Below, one piece after another: positions 34,311 through 42,342 of a stretch of DNA of 44,792 nucleotides. The DNA comes from Euryarchaeota archaeon UBA438 (GTDB taxonomy: Archaea; Thermoplasmatota; Poseidoniia; Poseidoniales; Thalassarchaeaceae). A program made the translations under genes and the position numbers. The stretch lies in assembly GCA_002504435.1 (NCBI GenBank), contig DAQP01000006.1, positions 1-44,792 on the forward strand. The letters are read 5' to 3'. Position 1 is the first letter of the stretch; each line of letters starts with the position of its first letter. A model generated the notes under the pieces. The model was not told the origin of the DNA, made no database searches, and worked only from the letters and a program-made list of their open reading frames with translations.

Positions 34311-35507
34311 CTAATGTAGTACTCCCCATGCATGCTCAGCATTTCCATGGATCCATCCGTAGTCTTCCAGTGTCCTCAAATCTGAACCCTGTTCAAAGCG
34401 TATCGACTCGACCTCCAATGGATATTCATTGTAAGTCAGGTGGCTGACCCAAGAAGCCCTTGTTGGCTGATCGAAGACCCATTTCGCTCTGCTAACTGCC
34501 CTGACTTGTATGGTCGCACTAGACTCATCATTCCAAACCCTGATGTTGAATCTGGGGAGGATATTTCCATCATCGTCCAATAGTGCGTCTTTCTCAGTTG
34601 GCATTGAGAGTTTAACCTCGCAGTTGTCAAAATTGTGGGTCTTCCCGCCCTTTCTGTCGTGGAATACCCCGGTTCCTATGTTAGGGGTCCTGAATACATC
34701 ACGTAGCCTCCATGGTGTTTCATCGGTGACTGTCCACATTGGAGAAACATGGGGCATGAACCAATCCAAATACGATCCGTCATCGAAGTGGAGCATCCCC
34801 CAGAACCATGGGAATGACGGGGCCTGGACGGTAACCTTCTGGAAGTAACCGGTTCCCTCCATTTCCTCTCCGTCAACTACCAACTTACACTTTGTTGCCT
34901 GAAGCCTGAGTATGTCATATCCCATCCCCAAGAAGTAAACATTGTTCCTGTATGTTAGTTCACTAGGAGGCCCCCACCAAGGGGTTAGCTCGGCCTCGAA
35001 AGTCTTGGGAGCACCTCTTGACCGTGCTTCGGGATCGCTAGTCAGATTGATCCAGAAAGATTCGTTTCCTGGTGACATGCCGAGTGACATGTCTTCTGAG
35101 GTAAGCGGCACTACCGCACCTGCCCCCTTGCCATCACCACGACCGGGCCACAGGGAATGTGTGTCGGGAATGCTCGCCATCCTGCACTCCCTCATCACCA
35201 GAGGCTCGTGCATATCCTCCCCATCATACCACCATGCACAAACCATGCCGGGCAACACATGGCCCCCTTCCTCGTCGACTAGCATCTTTTTTCCGGGTTT
35301 CCACCAATGGCCGCTAACCCTTATTGCTGGAGTGTCCTTGGTTGACCACAGTACCATTAGCTGCTTCGACCTAGAAGGGTTTTCAGGGTCCGGTACCAGA
35401 ATAAGGGCCCACCACCACCACCAAGAAAGCCTCCTAATTGGAGGCATGACGTCTAGCCTCCATAGGGATGAGAAATCCCCTTTGAAATTCTGCTCTGATG
35501 ATTCCAT
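34311..35507 (-). CDS. unrecognised protein, possibly lipocalin-like (CrtC/AttH type)
   Basis: 398 residues, rich in Trp (about 20), beta-strand in character, without a clear signal peptide despite WWWWWALILVP near residue 29. Blocks such as HWWKPGKKM, WWYDGEDMHEPL, PSFPWFWGMLHFDDGSYLDWFMP and the paired Asp/Trp positions resemble the AttH/CrtC hydratase fold, but the match is loose. It sits inside the ABC-2 cluster, 9 nt after the second permease, with GAGGAG before the ATG. Role could be binding or modifying an exported hydrophobic compound; this is inference only. Confidence 0.75.
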   Translation of the reverse strand: MESSEQNFKGDFSSLWRLDVMPPIRRLSWWWWWALILVPDPENPSRSKQLMVLWSTKDTPAIRVSGHWWKPGKKMLVDEEGGHVLPGMVCAWWYDGEDMHEPLVMRECRMASIPDTHSLWPGRGDGKGAGAVVPLTSEDMSLGMSPGNESFWINLTSDPEARSRGAPKTFEAELTPWWGPPSELTYRNNVYFLGMGYDILRLQATKCKLVVDGEEMEGTGYFQKVTVQAPSFPWFWGMLHFDDGSYLDWFMPHVSPMWTVTDETPWRLRDVFRTPNIGTGVFHDRKGGKTHNFDNCEVKLSMPTEKDALLDDDGNILPRFNIRVWNDESSATIQVRAVSRAKWVFDQPTRASWVSHLTYNEYPLEVESIRFEQGSDLRTLEDYGWIHGNAEHAWGVLH

Positions 35508-35516
35508 CTCATCTCC

Positions 35517-37148
35517 TCACATTATCTCCTTCCTGCGGAATATCGAGCTGCCGATGGATATCAATACGAGAGAGAGTATCGATAGCATGGCGGTCGAAGT
35601 AAAGATCGAGAGGTACGCATTTCCAGTCCCTAGAGTGTGGACAGGTGGCCTCCAAATCCACTCAAGCCCGGTATCGAGTCCGAACGCGTTCGACATCTGG
35701 GAGTATTGCAGTGTGTCGGGCCATGCAGCTAGGACGGTAGCGTCAACAATCTGAAGACCCCAGTGGGAAATTGACAGGAATGTTACCGAGGAACTAGGGG
35801 AAATGATGGTGGTGAAACCCATGGCGAATTCCCATACGCCGATGACTATGCAGAGGTACACGCCATACTTTGGCATAACGAGGCCTATGGTGTTGAACAG
35901 CGAGCCGTACGCCGCGAGAACGAGTATCGTTGCTGTTGCAATCCCAATCCACACGGGGAAGTCGCTAAATCGAATCAAATCATCTCCGGGACCGATCAGT
36001 GAGGTGATTAAGGCCATCAGCAAGCACAATGCAATGACGTAGGAGGAAACGACGGCCAAGTAACCAAGCACCCTGTAAGTGATGAATTCGCCGCGGTGTA
36101 TTGGCTTGGACAGGAGGTAGTGAAGGGTCCCTCGCTCCGTCTCATCCCTAACTAGACCAAGAGCAAGGAATAATGGGAGGAAAAGACCCAGGAGAAGTAC
36201 GAATGCTACCTTTCCAGAGGCGATGACAAATGCACGATGCGATGACTCGCCGGCGTAATCCTCGTCGACTGGGTCCTCATCTACGAAATCATCAGCATTA
36301 ATCGAAATCACCTCACCTGTGTTTGGGTCGACGTACCATACTACATCGCAGGGTATGCCATTGCGGTTTGAGTCCGGGTTGTACCATAGATTCGATTCCC
36401 ACCCCGACCTAAGGCAGTCGCCATCGTCATCGACACCTTGGCTACCGGAGTTTCCATCCCAGTCAATGCCATCTTCATCAATGTACATCTCTGCAGGGTC
36501 TGGTTCAACATAGAAGACTTCAGTGTAATAGCCCCAAGTCAGGTAGTATCCTTCAGGGGCATAGAGCTCGCCGGAGGCCTTGAACTTGCCAGACACCACA
36601 TAGGTCCCGTCATCCTGTAGACATGCTGATGCATAGGGTGGCCACCAGTCATCAAATGCGTCCCCATCGGGGCATTGCCCTACGTCACCGTCCTGCCAGT
36701 CGATGATATTGCTCCACATCCCCCCGGTGTACCCGTAATCTATCCATGTGGCATCCAGTATTGCTGAGCCCTCCCATGTCCTATTGCCAGTAATTGTCCT
36801 ATCAGGATCATTCCAGTCGATTTGCCCTTCAAAGACATAATTCCCCGAGCCCGGGAATGAGTCTCCATCCCAATCGCTGGTGCCGTACTTCATTTCTTGT
36901 CCTAAGGGATATCCATCCCTATCCATATCGACGCTGTCCCCATCATTGTCGATGGACTCGAATCCATCCCTAATTGCGTCGACATAGAAGACCAGGAGAA
37001 GCGCCATCAGAAGTGCTCCAAGGGCCATAACGACCCAAGTGGATATCTTGTTTCGGAGCTGCCTAACTGTTAGCTCTACTACGGCTCCTGCCTTTCTGTC
37101 GAGGCTTGTCCATACGCTCTCGCTCAAACCCCTTCCTTGGGAATCCAA
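35517..37148 (-). CDS. ABC-2 type permease with large acidic extracytoplasmic domain
   Basis: 543 residues. One membrane helix near residues 37-55 is followed by about 250 soluble residues, then five or six helices in 305-535. The soluble domain is rich in DxDxDG motifs (DNDGDSVDMDRDGYPLGQE, DEDGIDWDGNSG), thrombospondin-type-3-like, and includes paired Cys. The C-terminal half has LVRDETERGTLHYLLSKPIHRGEF, typical of ABC-2 permeases. Its start codon directly follows the stop of the ATPase gene, giving a complete ATPase-permease pair. The acidic domain probably binds calcium outside the cell and may gate or receive the exported substrate. Confidence 0.88.
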   Translation of the reverse strand: MDSQGRGLSESVWTSLDRKAGAVVELTVRQLRNKISTWVVMALGALLMALLLVFYVDAIRDGFESIDNDGDSVDMDRDGYPLGQEMKYGTSDWDGDSFPGSGNYVFEGQIDWNDPDRTITGNRTWEGSAILDATWIDYGYTGGMWSNIIDWQDGDVGQCPDGDAFDDWWPPYASACLQDDGTYVVSGKFKASGELYAPEGYYLTWGYYTEVFYVEPDPAEMYIDEDGIDWDGNSGSQGVDDDGDCLRSGWESNLWYNPDSNRNGIPCDVVWYVDPNTGEVISINADDFVDEDPVDEDYAGESSHRAFVIASGKVAFVLLLGLFLPLFLALGLVRDETERGTLHYLLSKPIHRGEFITYRVLGYLAVVSSYVIALCLLMALITSLIGPGDDLIRFSDFPVWIGIATATILVLAAYGSLFNTIGLVMPKYGVYLCIVIGVWEFAMGFTTIISPSSSVTFLSISHWGLQIVDATVLAAWPDTLQYSQMSNAFGLDTGLEWIWRPPVHTLGTGNAYLSIFTSTAMLSILSLVLISIGSSIFRRKEIM

Positions 37149-38084
37149 CTAGCCACCCCCTACCAAATACCCGAGAAGTGACTCTAGGTTGTCATCTGGG
37201 TTCTCCACCGAGCGGACCTTGATCCCCGATTCGACGATTACCTGAGGCAATATCGAGTGGGCGGCGGAAAGATTGCTTGTCTGTATTTCCAAGAAGCCCT
37301 GATCGGGGAACCTCACGCCATAAACTGGCTCTCGAGAGATAAATGCCTCTGCTAACTCCCTGGGCGATTCAGTCTCAATCAATATCCTATGGGGGTGCTT
37401 GTCTAGGAGCCCCCTGATTGCGTGTAAGTTGCCTAGGGCAAGGAGTCTGCCATTGTGCAGTATCACTATCTGTTCTGTAATCCTTTCAATCTCCTCAAGA
37501 ATATGGCTTGAGACGATGACGGTTTTCCCGCGATTCCCAAGCTCCCTAATCACACTCATTATGCTAGTCCTAGCCAGGGGATCGCATCCATGCAAGGGCT
37601 CATCCAAGATAATCAAATCCGGGTCATGCACTAGTGCGTGAGCTATCTTTACCCTCTGGCGCATACCCTTGCTGTACTTGCCGACTTCCTTGTGTTGGAC
37701 ATCGGAGAGGCCGACGAAATCTAGAACGTGCTCGGCACGATCTGTCGCCTCTTCCCTAGTCATCCCGTGAAGCCTGGCCATAGTGGAGACGAAATCGAGA
37801 CCTGTCATCCATTCGTAGAGTGGCTCTGTCTCACTGACGTAGCCAACCCTCCTGAAAGGGGCGGTGCTCTCCCACGGGTCAGTTCCGAAGAGCCTGACGG
37901 ATCCTTGATTGGGCTTCAGTCGCCCTAGCAGTAGCTTGAACATGGTGGACTTTCCTGCACCGTTGGGACCCAGGACACCGGTCACACCGCCGTCTATGGC
38001 CAGAGAGACGTCATTTACTCCGATTACCTCTCCGTACCACTTCGATACCGATTCCATAACTACTGCTGGATTCTCCGAGCTCAT
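37149..38084 (-). CDS. ABC transporter ATPase (ABC-2 export system, second)
   Basis: 311 residues. Walker A GPNGAGKST, Q-loop area YVSETEPLY, signature YSKGMRQRVKIAH, Walker B LIILDEPLHGCDP, H-loop SSHILEE. The C-terminal 90 residues form the accessory domain common to ABC-2 drug and lipid exporters. The start overlaps the first permease by 4 nt (ATGA). The signature is YSKGM in place of LSGGQ, usual for this subfamily. Confidence 0.93.
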   Translation of the reverse strand: MSSENPAVVMESVSKWYGEVIGVNDVSLAIDGGVTGVLGPNGAGKSTMFKLLLGRLKPNQGSVRLFGTDPWESTAPFRRVGYVSETEPLYEWMTGLDFVSTMARLHGMTREEATDRAEHVLDFVGLSDVQHKEVGKYSKGMRQRVKIAHALVHDPDLIILDEPLHGCDPLARTSIMSVIRELGNRGKTVIVSSHILEEIERITEQIVILHNGRLLALGNLHAIRGLLDKHPHRILIETESPRELAEAFISREPVYGVRFPDQGFLEIQTSNLSAAHSILPQVIVESGIKVRSVENPDDNLESLLGYLVGGG

Positions 38085-39094
38085 TCCCTTGTCACCTCCA
38101 GGGAGCTCACCCTGCTAGCGAGCAATGCAATCGAGGACCCGTTGATTAGCAATAGCGAGACCACGGAAAAGGCCAGGGAGTGGTCGTAATTCGATTCTAT
38201 TCCCAGCAGCCACTGCCCTATATGGGCCAATACGTCATAGGGGCTGAAGATGTAAAGGATGGATGAGTCGAACTGCGACTCAATTAGGAAGGCGACCATT
38301 TTTGTCCCATATATTGTTGCCAAGAATGCGACGCCTGCAAAGAATCTGCTTTGACTGATGCTGGACAGTGCAAGGCCTATCGAGGTGTAGGTGAAAACTA
38401 GCAGAATTCCCGCCAGTAGGCCCCCGAGGAACATGGGGAACGTGTCTATCAGGAACGCCCATCCCTCTCCCTTGAAGACTATGGCACTGGTGTAGTAGAG
38501 GATGTACGAGAAAACGATGACGAATCCCAGGACCACGGCGGAGCTGAGGAATTTCATTGCAGCGTAATCAATCCTAGTTACCGGCCTGGAGAAGTAAATC
38601 GCACTCGTCCCATTGCCCCTGTCATCGGAAATCATTCCTCCCACGACCAATGCGGTAAGGAGTGGCCACATGCACATATTGCGGGGAAAGAAGCCTAGTA
38701 CCTGCCCCCATAAATTGTATCGATTAATCCCCCATAGCCTAGATAGTACCTCGCCAAATTCGCCATTGCCGCCCATTGATGCCAAGAATAGCATTGCCAC
38801 GGGAGATAGTGAGAAGAGGAATATTCCCAATATCGTGAGTCGGACCATTACTGGGTAGTGTCTGTGCCCCTTCGAGCTGAATAGTCCGTATACGTGGTGT
38901 CTGTAAATGGAATAGTTACGAACCCATCGAGGTCCCAATGTGCCCCTCCATGGGCGATAAGTCTGTTCGAAAATCGCACCTTTGATTTCTGCATTCTGGG
39001 CAACGGTCGCCTGGGCATCCTCATCCCCATCGCCGGAACCAAATGCGGATTCCATTCTGGTCACTCCGCCGGTTATATCCAGTTCTTCACTCAC
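38081..39094 (-). CDS. ABC-2 type permease (first)
   Basis: 337 residues. A soluble N-terminal 80 residues, then six membrane segments between about 85 and 330. GGMISDDRGNGTSAIYFSRPVTRIDYAAMKF is the ABC-2 permease core motif between helices 2 and 3. A GTG start overlaps the ATPase stop (GTGA), and its own stop overlaps the next ATPase start, so the four transporter genes are tightly coupled. Confidence 0.9.
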   Translation of the reverse strand: MSEELDITGGVTRMESAFGSGDGDEDAQATVAQNAEIKGAIFEQTYRPWRGTLGPRWVRNYSIYRHHVYGLFSSKGHRHYPVMVRLTILGIFLFSLSPVAMLFLASMGGNGEFGEVLSRLWGINRYNLWGQVLGFFPRNMCMWPLLTALVVGGMISDDRGNGTSAIYFSRPVTRIDYAAMKFLSSAVVLGFVIVFSYILYYTSAIVFKGEGWAFLIDTFPMFLGGLLAGILLVFTYTSIGLALSSISQSRFFAGVAFLATIYGTKMVAFLIESQFDSSILYIFSPYDVLAHIGQWLLGIESNYDHSLAFSVVSLLLINGSSIALLASRVSSLEVTRE

Positions 39095-40083
39095 GCCGAG
39101 ACCCCCTTGTGTTCGTCTGTCATTAGGTCATCAGTGCCCTTGACCTCCTCGCCGAGCTTGTCCATGATCAGGAGGAAGATGTCCTCTAGATCGGGTTCGT
39201 AATCCGACATTTTCCTCACTTGGACCCCGCACAATGTCGCTGCTTCCATTATCCTTGAGTAAGTGTCCTCGGACGTCTTGGAGACCCTCATATTGCGGCC
39301 CAGCCTTCGTACTGAAATGCCCATTGAAATTAATTGGCCCTCCATCTCAGAGGCCCCTCCCCAAACTGAAATCTCAATTTCCGGCTCGACTTGGCTAACT
39401 AACTCGTCTATCTTGCCCTGGACTACTATCTTGCCCTTGTGAATCATCACAATCCTGTCACAGACTTCTTGCACGTCGTCCATGACATGGCTACTCATGA
39501 TGACTGACCTCCTCCCTTCTGTGACAGTCTTCCTCAGTGTCTCCAACATGAACTTCCTAGCTCTCTGGTCCAGTCCATTCGTTGGTTCGTCGCAGATCAG
39601 TATATCGGGATCGTGAATTAGTGCGCACGCAAGTTTTGTGGCTTGCTTCATTCCCGTGCTAAATGTCTCTATCTTTCGGTATCTTTGGTCTTTCAATCCG
39701 ACATATTCCAAGACCTCGTGGGCCCTCTGAGTGGCTGCTGAGGAATTCATGCCAAGTAGCTCTCCGGAATACCTGACTTGATCGATTGCATTCAGGCCCG
39801 GATCCAATGAGTCGTACTCGGGCATGTATCCAATTTTCGAACGGATTAGATGTCCTTCGGTCCTGATGTCGTGCCCCAGTACCTGTCCATCTCCGGATGT
39901 TGCCTTGATTAGTCCAAGGATGCACTTGAACAGTGTTGACTTTCCTGCCCCATTGGGCCCCAATAGCCCGGTTGCTCCGTGAGGGATGGATAAGTCCACA
40001 TCATCAAGAGCCATGTGTGGACCGTACAACTTTCTTAGGTCCGTTGCCTCGATGAGGGGCGGAGATGCTGATTCAGGAGTCAT
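39091..40083 (-). CDS. ABC transporter ATPase (ABC-2 export system, first)
   Basis: 330 residues. Walker A GPNGAGKST, signature FSTGMKQATKLA, Walker B ILICDEPTNGLDQ, H-loop MSSHVMDD, followed by a C-terminal accessory domain (EIEISVWGG, MGISVRRLGRNMRVS). ATG 40083 is chosen because GGTGG lies 5 nt upstream; a GTG 9 nt earlier is possible. It is the first gene of the six-gene cluster and directly follows an 18-nt inverted repeat. With the neighbouring permease it forms one complete exporter; the second pair follows. Confidence 0.92.
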   Translation of the reverse strand: MTPESASPPLIEATDLRKLYGPHMALDDVDLSIPHGATGLLGPNGAGKSTLFKCILGLIKATSGDGQVLGHDIRTEGHLIRSKIGYMPEYDSLDPGLNAIDQVRYSGELLGMNSSAATQRAHEVLEYVGLKDQRYRKIETFSTGMKQATKLACALIHDPDILICDEPTNGLDQRARKFMLETLRKTVTEGRRSVIMSSHVMDDVQEVCDRIVMIHKGKIVVQGKIDELVSQVEPEIEISVWGGASEMEGQLISMGISVRRLGRNMRVSKTSEDTYSRIMEAATLCGVQVRKMSDYEPDLEDIFLLIMDKLGEEVKGTDDLMTDEHKGVSA

Positions 40084-40093
40084 TATTGCCACC

Positions 40094-40111
40094 GACTCCC
40101 TAAAGGGAGTC
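40094..40111. promoter_or_regulatory. perfect inverted repeat in front of the ABC-2 cluster
   Basis: GACTCCCT-AA-AGGGAGTC, two perfect 8-base arms with a 2-base centre, lies 10 nt upstream of the ATPase ATG. Position and symmetry suit a dimeric regulator site near the transcription start; because the loop is only 2 nt, an RNA hairpin is less likely. Confidence 0.5.
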
Positions 40112-40182
40112 GTTACTCGCTCGATGGTGCGTCTCTTGAAGTAATCCCCGGAAAGTCCGTCTGATGCAGCCCGAATGCCGTG

Positions 40183-42318
40183 TTACCTTTCTTTGAGGGC
40201 GCCATCCCTGACTTTCACAGCAATGCCCTTCCTGAAAAGCGACATTTCGAGAGAAGTTGACTGAGAGACCCCATGTGCGACTAATTCACCCGAGGGAGAG
40301 ACGATGACGCATGGTTGACCGGGTGTGATGTGGGGGTCGGCGCCATCAATGTAGCCGTGCATGACATTCCTGCCCTGGCCTACGAATGGTATTGCATCTT
40401 CCGATAGAAGTACCCTGGGTATTCCGGGGTGGTCCTCTTCCTCCATCTCGTCCTCTGATTCAAATCTGTTCGGAACACCGGGGTTGAACGAATAGAGCAT
40501 TGATGCCCCATCCAATGTCAGAGATATTCCTCCGTCCGTTAGTCTTGGAGAGAGGATGTGCTCCCCGTCGGAACTGACATTGATCATCCTATCAGTCTTC
40601 GATTTTCTTGCGGACATGCCATCGGTCATTTCACACAGGTTTCCGGGCTTCGTCGCACAAAAAACTGACAATTTGTCCACCACTGAACACCTATCAATCC
40701 ATGACCTGACTTCGGCGTTCTCGGGAGGGGGGTTTTCTGGTGCGTCCCCGGGCGAGACAATTAGGTTAGGAAGATCATTCAGTCCGAGGGTCTCCAAATC
40801 CTCGGCCAGCTGCTCTTCATCCGTGGGGTCTAGCCATATTGCCTCGGGGCCATCGATGTGGCAGAAAGGCGAGACGTCCTCGAAAGAAAATGGGATGATC
40901 CCAATTGGCGTTGATACGACCACTACAGACTTGGGGACCTCAATTAGCCTCTCGACCACCGTATGAAGGCACGTACTCCTCCACGGAGGCGGCGCGCCCT
41001 CTATCACGACAACCCTCTCGGGAGGGCCGTCGGAACCGTCCCACCAAGATCCAGGAACCCTCCACCTCAGGGAAATTAGTGCCATCATGTGCAGAACGTG
41101 TGGCCTCGAGTCGATGTCTTCGGAAACTGGCTCCCCTCCGCCCCTGAGTGGGTTAGTGGACGCCATGATGTCTAGGAGGGAGTCTCCGACCTCAGTTTCA
41201 TCGAGTTGCTCCAATTCCTCGAGAACCCAGAGGAATGCCTCTCGGAGCCTGGGGGACGAGTGGCTCCTTTTCTCGGCCAGCTCCCATATGCTGCCATTCC
41301 TAACTGCCTCCCTGCATCTTGACAATTCTGATTGTGTGATTTCCAGATTGTGATGGGCCAGTATGACTGATCTATCGTCCCTTTCCATTCCTCTGACTTC
41401 TTGAGGGGTCTTACCGAACAGTGCTGAAGAAGCGATTGGCCATTCGCTCAGGCCTTCCAGCTTTACGGTCCCATCAGGAGTTAGGAGCCTGTCATCCCTA
41501 GCGAAAAGAGCGTAGGCGGCACTGTCGAAGATGTCCACACCAAGAGCTATGGAGAGGGGGAATAGGAGCGGGTGTCCACATCCAAACATGTGTATTGGGC
41601 GATTGCGTGGGATTGATGACCTTGAGGCGAGTATTATGCCAAACAGCTCGCGATACCGCTGTTGCTCCATGAGTGGGACTATTCCCCCAATTGGATGGAT
41701 AGCGAAGCCTCCGTGCTCGCCCCTTGCTGCTCCCATCAACTCTCCCGACTCCGAACGTAGGTCGTGGTGCAAGCCACCTTGAATGGGGCCATTGAGCAGG
41801 AGTTCTTTGCCGGCCTCAGACAATGATGGCAAAGCCCTGGATGCAGTCTCGGAGACAGCTTCCTCCAACTCCTCTCGGCTCATGTCGGGACGGCCAAAAA
41901 CATCCAACATGGTACCTATGTCCACCCCTATGTCCCTCTGGAAAGCGACGATCTCCTCGACACCTACCTCTACGTCTCCATAAATGTAAGACTGGAATGT
42001 GCCCGAGTCAGTGACCACTATCCCCGGGTAGTCCAAGAGCCTGTGTATGCCGTTCGATAGGGCTGGTTCCTTGAGTTTCTCATGCTTCCAGACGACATAG
42101 GAGTTAGTGATCAGTGCGTCTACTCCGTACCTATCCCACATCTCACGGGGCTCTATTGTCCTCAAGTTTGGGTTGACCACTGGTAGCAACATGGGGGTTG
42201 TCAGAATGCCATGGCTGGTGTGGAGTTTGCCTATCCTAGCGGCACCGTCCCTACTTACGACCTCGAATAGGCCTAGGTCCTGAGGCCGGCATGGCTCGGG
42301 GTCGGGTCGCTTTCCCAT
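40183..42318 (-). CDS. tgtA: archaeal tRNA-guanine transglycosylase TgtA without zinc cysteines
   Basis: 711 residues. Exchanges guanine-15 of tRNA for preQ0, the first step to archaeosine. TDSGTFQSYIYG with Asp104 and GVDIFDSAAYALFARDD with the catalytic Asp at about 262 or 265 are present, as are GGFAIHPIGG and MFGCGHPLLFPL. Residues 291-305, where relatives carry the CxCxxC zinc site, read EWPIASSALFGKTP; only the fourth ligand area (AHHNL, His323) is kept. Residues about 340-620 match TgtA domains C1/C2 in outline and are highly diverged, and the last 80 residues are a PUA RNA-binding domain (MHGYIDGADPHITPGQPCVIV). Starts 24 nt after the aconitase X gene. Confidence 0.9.
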   Translation of the reverse strand: MGKRPDPEPCRPQDLGLFEVVSRDGAARIGKLHTSHGILTTPMLLPVVNPNLRTIEPREMWDRYGVDALITNSYVVWKHEKLKEPALSNGIHRLLDYPGIVVTDSGTFQSYIYGDVEVGVEEIVAFQRDIGVDIGTMLDVFGRPDMSREELEEAVSETASRALPSLSEAGKELLLNGPIQGGLHHDLRSESGELMGAARGEHGGFAIHPIGGIVPLMEQQRYRELFGIILASRSSIPRNRPIHMFGCGHPLLFPLSIALGVDIFDSAAYALFARDDRLLTPDGTVKLEGLSEWPIASSALFGKTPQEVRGMERDDRSVILAHHNLEITQSELSRCREAVRNGSIWELAEKRSHSSPRLREAFLWVLEELEQLDETEVGDSLLDIMASTNPLRGGGEPVSEDIDSRPHVLHMMALISLRWRVPGSWWDGSDGPPERVVVIEGAPPPWRSTCLHTVVERLIEVPKSVVVVSTPIGIIPFSFEDVSPFCHIDGPEAIWLDPTDEEQLAEDLETLGLNDLPNLIVSPGDAPENPPPENAEVRSWIDRCSVVDKLSVFCATKPGNLCEMTDGMSARKSKTDRMINVSSDGEHILSPRLTDGGISLTLDGASMLYSFNPGVPNRFESEDEMEEEDHPGIPRVLLSEDAIPFVGQGRNVMHGYIDGADPHITPGQPCVIVSPSGELVAHGVSQSTSLEMSLFRKGIAVKVRDGALKER

Positions 42319-42342
42319 GGGTTGCGCTGGACGTTTTCGTCA

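Noticed and set aside
34942..35754. 270-codon plus-strand frame
   Set aside because: Opposite two well-placed genes of the ABC-2 cluster; no motif, low-complexity Ser/Pro content.
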